A stretch of DNA of 27,990 bases from Treponema sp. UBA4319 (GTDB lineage Bacteria > Spirochaetota > Spirochaetia > Treponematales > Treponemataceae). Position numbers and translations under genes: made by a program. Positions 7,751 through 14,828 of the stretch are shown here, piece after piece (position 1 is the first letter of the stretch; every line of letters begins with the position of its first letter). The stretch is from assembly GCA_002393865.1 (NCBI GenBank), contig DGUD01000119.1:1-27990 (forward strand), in the 5' to 3' direction. Under the pieces are notes generated by a model. That model was given only the letters and a program-made list of their open reading frames with translations, was not told the DNA's origin and ran no database searches.

Positions 7751-9562
7751 ATGCAGGCTATCATACTTGCGGCTGGTATGGGAACACGGCTTGGTTCCCT
7801 CACCGCCGAGAACACAAAATGCATGGTGCAGGTAAACGCTGTCACGCTTATCGAACGGCTGCTCCATCAGCTGGAGCGCTACTGCCTTTCCAGAATTGTC
7901 ATTGTGACCGGCTACAAAGGCCAGAAGCTGCGTGATTTTATAGCCACGCTGCACATTCAGACCGATATCGAATATATCGACAACCCTGTGTACGACAAGA
8001 CGAACAATATCTATTCGCTCTACCTTGCCCGCAGCAAGCTGCTCTGCGAGGATACGCTGCTGTTCGAGTCAGATACGATTTTTGAGGACAGCGTGATTGA
8101 GTCCCTCTATTCGGATCCCCGCGAGACGCTCGCGCTGGTGGACAAGTACGAGAGCTGGATGGACGGCACCGTCGTGCGCATATCCGCCGATGACGAGATT
8201 CTTGATGTGATTCCCGGAAAGGATTTCAATTTCTCCGATACGGCGCAGTATTACAAAACCGTGAACGTCTACAAGTTCAGCAGGACATACTCCGAGCAGT
8301 ATTACGTTCCCTTCCTTGAGGCCTACATCCATGCGGTCGGGAACAGCGTCTATTACGAGAATGTGCTCCGCATCCTCACCATGCTGGACAATACCGGCAT
8401 CCACGCAAAGCGCCTGAACGGGGAAAAATGGTACGAGATAGACGATATTCAGGATCTGGAGATTGCGTCAACGCTTTTTGCGGACGAGGATTCCCAGGTG
8501 CAGATTTTCCAGCATGCCTATGGCGGCTTCTGGAGATTCCCCAAGCTGCTGGATTTCTGCTATCTGGTGAACCCGTACTATCCTCCCAAGAAAATGCTTG
8601 ACGAGATGACGGCAAGCATGCCGCAGCTGCTGACCCAGTATCCGTCGGGGATGGGCAGAAACAGCCTGCTTGCGGCAAAGAATTTCGGCGTCGAGCAGCG
8701 CTGTATCGTTGCCGGAAACGGCGCCGCGGAGCTGATAAAATCGCTGTCCGCGTATACAGGCAGCGGAACCTGCGGGTTTATCCGCCCGACTTTTGAGGAA
8801 TACCCGAACCGCTGCGCCCCGTCGGCTTCCGTCGTCATGCAGAGCGGGTACCCGGATTTCTCCTACAGCGCAGATGACATCATGGGCTTCTTTTCCGCGC
8901 ACCCTGTCAGCACGCTGTTCGTCATCAACCCTGACAATCCTTCCGGGAACTATATACCGAAAGCTGACGTGCTGCGGCTTGCAGAATGGGCGGAACGCCG
9001 CTCCGTGCGCCTTGTGCTTGACGAAAGTTTTGCGGATTTTGCGGACGAAGCAGAGAACTCTCTGTTCTGCGACAAAACGCTCCGGGACTATCCCCATCTT
9101 GTTCTGGTAAAGAGTATCTCAAAATCCCACGGCGTTCCCGGCATACGGCTCGGCGTCCTCGCCAGCGCGGATACGGAGCTTGTCTCTTTCATAAAGAAAG
9201 ACGTCGCCATCTGGAATATCAATTCCTTCGGGGAATTCTATATGCAGATTGCGGGTAAATACCGCAAAGACTATGCCGCCGCGCTCAAGAAGTACCGTGC
9301 GGAACGGCAGCGCTTCCTTGCTGCGCTGCGTGGCATCCCCTACCTCCGTGTGCTGCCAACACAGGCTAATTTCGTCATGTGCGAGCTGAAGGGCATGAGC
9401 AGCGCCTCTGTGACAAAGCGGCTGCTGTCCCAGCAGGAGATTTTTATAAAGGACTTGAGCGCAAAAATTGGCGACGGGCGGCAGTATATACGGCTGGCGG
9501 TACGCGGTACGGACGACAACAATCGTCTGATTGCCGTTCTGAAGGGAATCCAGCCGGAATAA
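7751..9562 (+). CDS. Fused nucleotidyltransferase (LicC-like) / PLP-dependent aminotransferase-decarboxylase (HisC/CobD-like)
   Basis: This is a 603-residue two-domain protein. Residues 1-240 form a sugar/choline-phosphate nucleotidyltransferase domain. Its nucleotide loop is L-A-A-G-M-G-T-R-L-G, Lys23 lies in N-T-K-C-M-V, a metal Asp is in E-S-D-T (about 108), and a second acidic site is E-I-D-D-I near 229-233. Residues about 265-603 form a fold-type I PLP enzyme: A-G-N-G-A-A-E-L-I (321-329), N-P-D-N-P-S-G-N (393-400), L-D-E-S-F-A-D-F with Asp424, S-I-S-K-S-H-G with Schiff-base Lys458, and G-I-R-L-G with Arg466. The PLP half resembles histidinol-phosphate aminotransferase and CobD decarboxylase. 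Fusions of this kind plausibly make an amino-alcohol or aminophosphonate and activate it with CTP. PntC of Treponema denticola, which activates aminoethylphosphonate, is a known fused analogue, but no phosphonate-pathway gene is visible nearby. The substrate is unknown. Confidence 0.85.
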   Translation: MQAIILAAGMGTRLGSLTAENTKCMVQVNAVTLIERLLHQLERYCLSRIVIVTGYKGQKLRDFIATLHIQTDIEYIDNPVYDKTNNIYSLYLARSKLLCEDTLLFESDTIFEDSVIESLYSDPRETLALVDKYESWMDGTVVRISADDEILDVIPGKDFNFSDTAQYYKTVNVYKFSRTYSEQYYVPFLEAYIHAVGNSVYYENVLRILTMLDNTGIHAKRLNGEKWYEIDDIQDLEIASTLFADEDSQVQIFQHAYGGFWRFPKLLDFCYLVNPYYPPKKMLDEMTASMPQLLTQYPSGMGRNSLLAAKNFGVEQRCIVAGNGAAELIKSLSAYTGSGTCGFIRPTFEEYPNRCAPSASVVMQSGYPDFSYSADDIMGFFSAHPVSTLFVINPDNPSGNYIPKADVLRLAEWAERRSVRLVLDESFADFADEAENSLFCDKTLRDYPHLVLVKSISKSHGVPGIRLGVLASADTELVSFIKKDVAIWNINSFGEFYMQIAGKYRKDYAAALKKYRAERQRFLAALRGIPYLRVLPTQANFVMCELKGMSSASVTKRLLSQQEIFIKDLSAKIGDGRQYIRLAVRGTDDNNRLIAVLKGIQPE

Positions 9563-9584
9563 ACGCACCCGCCATGCAGGAAAA

Positions 9585-9613
9585 CGCCGGATGCTGCCAT
9601 ACAGCATCCGGCG
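9585..9613. terminator. Bidirectional terminator hairpin 1 between convergent genes
   Basis: A 12-base perfect stem, cgccggatgctg (9585-9596) and cagcatccggcg (9602-9613), encloses the loop ccata. AAAA lies immediately to its left and AAAA to its right starts at 9615. Read from the minus strand the stem is followed by TTTT, which fits termination of glgA. It lies between the 3' ends of two convergent genes. Confidence 0.75.
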
Positions 9614-9646
9614 CAAAAGCGGCTTATTCTGTGTTTCGCATACTGT

Positions 9647-9670
9647 CCGCTGTTCCGCACGGAACAGCGG
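9647..9670. terminator. Terminator hairpin 2 between convergent genes
   Basis: A 10-base perfect stem, ccgctgttcc (9647-9656) and ggaacagcgg (9661-9670), encloses the loop gcac, 30 bases beyond the glgA stop. Together with hairpin 1 it closes the gap between the fusion gene and glgA. Confidence 0.65.
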
Positions 9671-9700
9671 TTAATGCTCCAAGTGCGCCTCAGCGCTTCC

Positions 9701-11188
9701 CTAAGCTTCTACATGCCTGTTGCAGCCACGGAGCAGGGCTTCCTTATATACATCCAGATACTTATGTGCCGCGATATCCCAGCCAAAGTTCTGGCGCATA
9801 CCGCGGTTCTGCATCTTCATGATGTCTCCCTTGCGGTTATAGTATGCCCATGTGGCCCAGCCCACGGTGTTGTAGATGGCGCTCGGATCAAGCTGGTCAA
9901 AGACAAAGCCTGTACCCTCGCCGGTGTCCTGGTTGTAGTTCTGCACGGTGTCCGCAAGCCCGCCGGTGCGCCGGACAATGGGCAGCGTGCCGTACAGCAT
10001 GGAATAAATCTGGTTCAGTCCGCACGGCTCGTAGCGGGAAGGCATCAGGAAGAAATCGCTGCCGGCCTCGATAAGGTGGCTCAAATCCTCGCTGTAGCCG
10101 ATATAGGCCTTGAAATTAGGCAGCTGGTACTGGAGCGAGGCAATCTCGTTCTCGCACCATTTCTCGCCGCTCCCCAGCACGACGACCTGCACCTTCATGT
10201 TCCGGCAGATGTGGTACATCGCGCCGTGCATCGGCCCGAACAGCTCTCCGATGCCCTTCTGGTCGACCAACCGGGTGACAATGCCGAATATGGGAATATC
10301 AGGATCCTGCTCAAGCCCCATCTGCTCCTGCAGCCGCTGCTTGCATTTGGCCTTTCCGGACATATCCTTTATCGAATACTTGAACGGAAGCCTCTTGTCC
10401 GTCTCCGGGTTCCACTGCTCCACATCTGCGCCGTTCAGGATTCCCTTCACGACATCGCTCCTGACGCGGAGCAGCCCGTCCATGCCGAAGCCGCCCTCCC
10501 TCGTCTGGATTTCGTGGGCATAGGTAGGAGACACCGTCGTTATCATATCGGCAGAGGAAACGCCTGCCTGAAGAAAGTTGATTCCTCCGTTATGCTCGAA
10601 GCCGGCACCGTAATACAGCCCCCAGTCGATACCGAGCGCCGGATACTTGTCCTTGCCGTACTGTCCCTGGTAGCCCTGGTTATGGATGGTCAGCACGCTT
10701 GCGGTCTGCTCAAAACCTGAGTAGCGGCAGATAAATTTAAGGAGGACGGGAGCAAGGCATGACGACCAGTCGTGCGCATGGATGATGTCCGGGAACCACT
10801 GCAGCTTGCGGCAGAGCTGGAAGGCACCGTGGCACAGCACCGCAAAGCGGTACGGGTTGTCATGGAAGTCGGTCTCGCCGGGCACGCCATAGATGCCGTC
10901 GCGCCCGAAGCACTGCTCGTGATCGATAAAGTAGACGGGCAGCTTGTCGCAGCCGGGCATCTTTGTCGTATAGACGGCAGACCATGTCTCCACGCTGCCT
11001 GCGGCAATTGCCATCGGACCGGGCAGCTGCTCCATCTTCTTCCGGTCGATTTTATAATACCGGGGAATGACGATTTTTACGTCATGCCCCATATTCGCAA
11101 GCTGAATCGCCAGCGCGCTCACCATGTCGGCAAGCCCGCCGGTCTTTGCGAAAGGAACAGCCTCCGCAGATACCATAAGGATTTTCAT
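9701..11188 (-). CDS. glgA: Glycogen synthase (ADP-glucose type)
   Basis: This GT5 glycosyltransferase transfers glucose from ADP-glucose onto an alpha-1,4-glucan. The 495-residue protein has the N-terminal K-T-G-G-L-A-D-M (about 15-22; the Lys-Gly-Gly-Leu loop binds ADP-glucose) and H-A-H-D-W around 139-143. The C-terminal GT-B half carries G-I-V-T-R-L-V-D-Q-K-G-I and S-R-Y-E-P-C-G-L-N-Q, with the conserved Glu, then G-G-L-A-D-T-V. AGGAGG precedes the ATG at 11188. The aminotransferase gene lies upstream on the same strand, 212 bases away, so co-transcription is possible but not certain. No glgC, glgB or glgP is present in the window; the only glucan-related neighbour is the GH57-like protein 7.5 kb away. 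Confidence 0.96.
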   Translation of the reverse strand: MKILMVSAEAVPFAKTGGLADMVSALAIQLANMGHDVKIVIPRYYKIDRKKMEQLPGPMAIAAGSVETWSAVYTTKMPGCDKLPVYFIDHEQCFGRDGIYGVPGETDFHDNPYRFAVLCHGAFQLCRKLQWFPDIIHAHDWSSCLAPVLLKFICRYSGFEQTASVLTIHNQGYQGQYGKDKYPALGIDWGLYYGAGFEHNGGINFLQAGVSSADMITTVSPTYAHEIQTREGGFGMDGLLRVRSDVVKGILNGADVEQWNPETDKRLPFKYSIKDMSGKAKCKQRLQEQMGLEQDPDIPIFGIVTRLVDQKGIGELFGPMHGAMYHICRNMKVQVVVLGSGEKWCENEIASLQYQLPNFKAYIGYSEDLSHLIEAGSDFFLMPSRYEPCGLNQIYSMLYGTLPIVRRTGGLADTVQNYNQDTGEGTGFVFDQLDPSAIYNTVGWATWAYYNRKGDIMKMQNRGMRQNFGWDIAAHKYLDVYKEALLRGCNRHVEA

Positions 11189-11298
11189 CGGTCTACCTCC
11201 TGTCGGGAGCCTCCAGAACCTGAAGGCAAGCTAAAAGCAATCTCGTATCCGCCGGACAAAGCGGCTGATGGACTGCCTCTTGTTTTAAGAAATCAGAC

Positions 11299-11326
11299 CT
11301 GTCCGGAAAGCGAAGTTTCAGGACAG
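11299..11326. repeat. Intergenic hairpin C of the GGAAA/TTTCC family
   Basis: The arms ctgtccggaaa (11299-11309) and tttcaggacag (11316-11326) pair over 11 positions with one mismatch around the loop gcgaag. It lies in the 212-base gap upstream of glgA (and downstream of the aminotransferase, both minus strand). The left arm matches hairpin B near frr. No other feature was recognised in this gap apart from the imperfect palindrome around ccctgaggg. Confidence 0.55.
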
Positions 11327-11400
11327 CCTTATTAGGGAAAGCGCAATAAACTTCCCTGAGGGACGATTCCCTCATATACATACAGCAATCCGGGAGCGGC

Positions 11401-12603
11401 TCAGTGCCGCTTCAAATCCTCCATCGCCTGCTTGAAAGCCGGGCGGGAATGCAGTATGCTCTGCTCGCTCACGCAGTAGGCAAGCCTGAACCACCCCTTG
11501 CCGCCGAAGCCGCTGCCGGGCGCCGCCAGAATCAGGTATTGCTTCAGGTAATCGGCAAAGGCCATGTCATCGCCGCCGAAGGCGTCTGGCACCTTACACC
11601 ACATGTAGAACGCGCCCTCCGGAGCCGCATGGGCAATTCCCGCCTCGTCAAGTATAGAGACCAGCTCGTCCCGGCGCTTTTTGTACAGGAAATAATCTGC
11701 CTCTGCATCCCAGCTTTCCGCGACGACCCGCTGGAACAGCGCCGGGGCATTCACGTAGCCGAGGATGCGCGTGGTAAAAATGCATGCGGCGACCAGCTCG
11801 TCCTTGTCGGGGCAGGCGGGATTCACGCAGATATAGCCGATGCGCTCGCCGGGCAGGCTCAGGTTCTTTGCGAACGAGGTGACGACGACGGCGCTCTCGT
11901 ACAGCGGGAATGTCGCGGCAACCTGCACGCCATCGTAGGTGATGGCGCGGTAGGGCTCGTCGCAGATAAGGTACGGCGTCCGCCCGCAGGATGCCGCATG
12001 CTCTTTCAGCACGGCCGCGAGCCGGGCAATATCCGCTGCCGGATACACGCGTCCCGTGGGGTTGTTGGGGCTGTTGATGAGCACCGCGGCGGTCTTTGCC
12101 GTCAGCGCCCGCCCGATTGCCTCCACATCAAGGGAGAAATCCTCCTTTGTGGGGACCTCTATCAGTGTGCCGCCGTAGTTGTGCACGTAATGGCGGTATT
12201 CGGCGAAGAAGGGCGCGGGAACAATCACGTTGTCCCCGGCATTCAGGATTGCCTTCAGCAGGCTGTTCAGCGCGCCGGCGGCTCCCACCGACATGACCAC
12301 GCAGTCTGCGGAGACAGGGCAGCCCTGTTCGGCGGCAGTCTTGTCGGCCATCGCCTTCCGTGCGAAGGGATAGCCCGCGTTCGGCATGTAGCCGTGGAAA
12401 TTCTTCTCTCTCCGGGCAGCAACGCGGGCAATGGCCTGGAGCACCGCTTCCGGCGGGTCAAGATCCGGGTTCCCGAGGCTGAAGTCAAAGACCTTGTCCT
12501 CCCCGTACTGAGCCTTCAGCCGGACACCTTCCTCGAACATCTTCCTGATGACGCCCGATCCTTTGCTGTTCATTGTGTCGTGTATATACGCCGATATTGG
12601 CAT
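11401..12603 (-). CDS. Pyridoxal-phosphate-dependent aminotransferase, class I (AspB-like)
   Basis: This is a fold-type I aminotransferase of 400 residues. Visible motifs are the substrate-entry F-S-L-G-N-P-D-L-D-P-P near residue 41, G-Y-M-P-N-A-G-Y near 71, P-A-P-F-F-A-E-Y, N-S-P-N-N-P-T-G-R with the PLP-contacting Asn, I-C-D-E-P-Y-R-A with the pyridine-binding Asp, and S-F-A-K-N-L-S-L-P-G-E-R-I-G with the Schiff-base Lys and the phosphate Arg. The family covers aspartate, alanine and aromatic aminotransferases and the substrate cannot be told from sequence alone. The start at 12603 has GAGGA upstream at good spacing, and a clear promoter lies 70 bases further on. The opposite strand is open for 408 codons, but that is a GC-driven shadow. 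Confidence 0.9.
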   Translation of the reverse strand: MPISAYIHDTMNSKGSGVIRKMFEEGVRLKAQYGEDKVFDFSLGNPDLDPPEAVLQAIARVAARREKNFHGYMPNAGYPFARKAMADKTAAEQGCPVSADCVVMSVGAAGALNSLLKAILNAGDNVIVPAPFFAEYRHYVHNYGGTLIEVPTKEDFSLDVEAIGRALTAKTAAVLINSPNNPTGRVYPAADIARLAAVLKEHAASCGRTPYLICDEPYRAITYDGVQVAATFPLYESAVVVTSFAKNLSLPGERIGYICVNPACPDKDELVAACIFTTRILGYVNAPALFQRVVAESWDAEADYFLYKKRRDELVSILDEAGIAHAAPEGAFYMWCKVPDAFGGDDMAFADYLKQYLILAAPGSGFGGKGWFRLAYCVSEQSILHSRPAFKQAMEDLKRH

Positions 12604-12674
12604 CTCGTGTTCCTCGCTTTTTTCTATTGAGGCTCTGGAGGCTGAAAGCCCCCAAAACAGCTCTTTTCCTTGTA

Positions 12675-12703
12675 ATTATATCACAGCTTTGTGGTTTAGA
12701 CAA
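12675..12703 (-). promoter_or_regulatory. Predicted sigma-70 promoter of the aminotransferase gene
   Basis: On the minus strand, TTGTCT (complement of 12698-12703) and a perfect TATAAT (complement of 12675-12680) are 17 bases apart. Transcription would begin near 12668 and leave a leader of about 65 bases. The site lies in the divergent gap in front of the exported-protein gene at 12710, for which I found no equally good plus-strand promoter. Confidence 0.65.
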
Positions 12704-12709
12704 ATATAT

Positions 12710-13465
12710 ATGGGATACTTTGGAAAAATAAATCGGCTTCTCTGCGCGGTGCTCCTTTCCGTCTGTACGCTGCGGGCGTACGGGCAGACGGAGGTCTTCT
12801 CAAAAAAACTTCCCGCGGAAGAGCGGCGCAAGGCGGAGAGCGGCGAGGTCGTCATCCGCAAGCTCGGATCGGTAAAGGATATATGCATCGTGAGCGACAA
12901 TGCCAGCGTGCAGAAAGCCGTTCAGGCGATGAAGAAGCTGAAGCCGGTCTACGTTGCGGAGATAATCAGGATGTATCCCTATGAGGGGAACGAGGATCTT
13001 CCCGAACGTTTCCGCAGCAAAATCATGGATATTCCCTCCTACGCGGGCATCCCCTACTACTCCGAGCATGGCGGCAAGTGGTACGACTTGTATTCCAGCG
13101 CGGAAATCGTGTCCAAGGAATCATCATACCTGCCGGGCGGTATCCGGACAGAGAAGGTGCTCGCAGACCTTGAGATGTCGCCGTTCGGTATGATACATAC
13201 GCGCATAGAGAGCAGCCTTGACGGTAGCAGCTACTACTACGAGTCCCGCAACCTGAACAAGCTGCGCTACCACGACCAGTTCACCTGCGTCCAGCCAGAG
13301 AAAATGCAGTCCGTCATCGCTATCTTCCGGGACGGGAACCGCTGGATTCTCTACGGCATCGGGGGAGTAAATGCGCCAGACGTCTTTTTCCTCCGCAACA
13401 GGATTGAGGTGTCCTTTATCAACAGAATCAAGACCTTCTGCGCCTATTTCTTTACAAACTTTTAA
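12710..13465 (+). CDS. Exported protein of unknown function
   Basis: The 251-residue protein begins with a signal peptide (K-I-N-R, then L-L-C-A-V-L-L-S-V-C, with likely cleavage after L-R-A-Y-G). The mature part has a mixed alpha/beta look with several aromatic-rich stretches (Y-A-G-I-P-Y-Y-S-E-H-G-G-K-W-Y-D-L-Y near 106-123; S-S-Y-Y-Y-E-S-R). I do not recognise the family; it may be spirochaete-specific. The frame is open back to 12548, but the signal peptide begins at the ATG at 12710, so that start is preferred even though no Shine-Dalgarno is visible. manC follows after 22 bases and may be co-transcribed. A periplasmic or outer-envelope location is inferred. Confidence 0.7.
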   Translation: MGYFGKINRLLCAVLLSVCTLRAYGQTEVFSKKLPAEERRKAESGEVVIRKLGSVKDICIVSDNASVQKAVQAMKKLKPVYVAEIIRMYPYEGNEDLPERFRSKIMDIPSYAGIPYYSEHGGKWYDLYSSAEIVSKESSYLPGGIRTEKVLADLEMSPFGMIHTRIESSLDGSSYYYESRNLNKLRYHDQFTCVQPEKMQSVIAIFRDGNRWILYGIGGVNAPDVFFLRNRIEVSFINRIKTFCAYFFTNF

Positions 13466-13487
13466 ATTAACAGTACACTAAGACATT

Positions 13488-14627
13488 ATGGATACAAAAT
13501 CGTTCACGGATGTCGTCATATTGGCCGGAGGCATCGGGGAGCGGCTCTGGCCGGCTTCCCGCCCGGATTACCCCAAACAGTTCATCTCCCTTTCCGACGG
13601 GGTGTCATTCCTGCAGTCATCGGTACTCCGTGCCCTGGCGGTGCGGCCGAGCGGCAAAATCATCGTCATCACGCGCAAAGACCTCCTGCAGCCGGTCTCC
13701 GAGCACTGCGCGCACCTCCTCTACGATCTGGACGAGAGCCAGAGACGCAAGCTGCAGGAAGACCTGTACATACTGGCGGAGCCCTGTGCCCGGCACACCT
13801 GCGCGCCCATATTGCTTTCCTGCGAGCTGGTGGAGCTGCTGGACGACACCGTCGCGCACACCATGCTCGTGCTCGCCAGCGACCATGTCATCAGCCCCGT
13901 CGATGCCTTTGTCGCTGACTGCCGCAAAGCTGCCGCAACGGCGAACGAGGGCTATTTTGTCTGTTTTGCGATTCCGCCGAACGAGCCCGCCACCGGCTAC
14001 GGCTACATCAAGGAAGGAGCGCCGTTGTGCGGCGACGGGAGCATCTTTTCTGTCGCCCAGTTCAAGGAGAAGCCTGACGAGGAGACCGCCCGCAGCTATC
14101 TTGCGAGCGGTAAGTACACGTGGAACAGCGGCATGTTCGCCTTTACCAGCTCATTCTTCAAGGATGAAGTCAGGCGCTATGAGCCGGACATCGCAGGTTC
14201 GTTCAGGTACTTTTCCGGTGCCTCCCGCCCGGAAGAGCGCACGGTGAACGGCATCAAGTATATCAGCGGCTGGGAGCCGATGGAGGCTGCCTACCGCACG
14301 GTGCCGGCAATCGCCGTGGACAATGCCATCGCGGAGCGGACGAATCGTGCGGCCGCCGTGCGGGCGAGCTTCGGCTGGGACGATGTAGGCAGCTGGGATG
14401 CCTTTGAGAAGCTTTTCTCCAAGAACGACAGCAAGACTGTCGAGATAAAGGGCGGGAACAACTTTGTCTACTCAGACATTCCCGTGGCGCTCTGCGGGGT
14501 GGACGATCTGGTTGTCGTCATCAAGAACGGCAGCGCCCTCATTATGAAGAAGGGCTCCAGTGGCATGATGCGCGAGGTCGTCCGCAAGGTGAAGTCTCAG
14601 GAATCCGCGCATCCCGTTCAAAACTGA
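13488..14627 (+). CDS. manC: Mannose-1-phosphate guanylyltransferase
   Basis: This enzyme forms GDP-mannose from mannose 1-phosphate and GTP, the donor for mannosylated glycans and the precursor of GDP-fucose type sugars. The 379 residues contain L-A-G-G-I-G-E-R-L-W-P-A-S-R and Y-P-K-Q-F (nucleotide binding, residues 12-32). L-A-S-D-H-V-I near 129, A-T-G-Y-G-Y-I-K near 168, F-K-E-K-P-D near 193, W-N-S-G-M-F-A-F and F-G-W-D-D-V-G-S-W follow. It lacks the C-terminal cupin isomerase domain of bifunctional type II enzymes. No clear Shine-Dalgarno precedes the ATG at 13488. It ends in a strong hairpin. Confidence 0.93.
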   Translation: MDTKSFTDVVILAGGIGERLWPASRPDYPKQFISLSDGVSFLQSSVLRALAVRPSGKIIVITRKDLLQPVSEHCAHLLYDLDESQRRKLQEDLYILAEPCARHTCAPILLSCELVELLDDTVAHTMLVLASDHVISPVDAFVADCRKAAATANEGYFVCFAIPPNEPATGYGYIKEGAPLCGDGSIFSVAQFKEKPDEETARSYLASGKYTWNSGMFAFTSSFFKDEVRRYEPDIAGSFRYFSGASRPEERTVNGIKYISGWEPMEAAYRTVPAIAVDNAIAERTNRAAAVRASFGWDDVGSWDAFEKLFSKNDSKTVEIKGGNNFVYSDIPVALCGVDDLVVVIKNGSALIMKKGSSGMMREVVRKVKSQESAHPVQN

Positions 14628-14629
14628 AC

Positions 14630-14658
14630 CGAACCTCGCTGCTCTGCGGCGAGGTTCG
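14630..14658 (+). terminator. Terminator-like hairpin after manC
   Basis: The arms cgaacctcgc (14630-14639) and gcgaggttcg (14649-14658) pair perfectly over 10 bases around a 9-base loop, starting two bases after the manC stop. A long T-run is lacking after the stem. Confidence 0.6.
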
Positions 14659-14677
14659 TTGATTCCTGCTTGCGGGT

Positions 14678-14704
14678 TGCCTGGAAAACTGCTGTTTCCG
14701 GGCA
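14678..14704. repeat. Intergenic hairpin D of the GGAAA/TTTCC family
   Basis: The arms tgcctggaaa (14678-14687) and tttccgggca (14695-14704) pair over 10 bases with one G-U around the loop actgctg. The ctggaaa-N7-tttccgg core matches hairpin A in front of frr, including a shared gctg in the loop. The remaining sequence up to 14790 is pyrimidine-rich and shows no gene. Confidence 0.55.
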
Positions 14705-14791
14705 GCTCCAGCCCACGGGCACCGCTCCTGTGCTCCGTCTTCCGTCTTTTCGTTCCCGCTCCGCACAAAACTGATTTCCGCAGCTCCTGTC

Positions 14792-14820
14792 TTGCACATA
14801 ATGATATAATCTTCTATAAT
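14792..14820 (+). promoter_or_regulatory. Predicted sigma-70 promoter of metG
   Basis: TTGCAC (14792-14797) is followed after exactly 17 bases by TATAAT (14815-14820); a second TATAAT sits at 14805-14810. Transcription from the better-spaced box should start around 14826-14828, next to the metG ATG at 14829. Confidence 0.7.
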
Positions 14821-14828
14821 ATGCCACT

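Noticed and set aside
9674..10720. Long open frame on the + strand opposite glgA
   Set aside because: It is antisense to an unmistakable glycogen synthase and has no domain or start signal; GC-rich codons leave few stops in the opposite strand.
11404..12630. 408-codon open frame opposite the class I aminotransferase
   Set aside because: Shadow of a real gene with all aminotransferase motifs on the minus strand.
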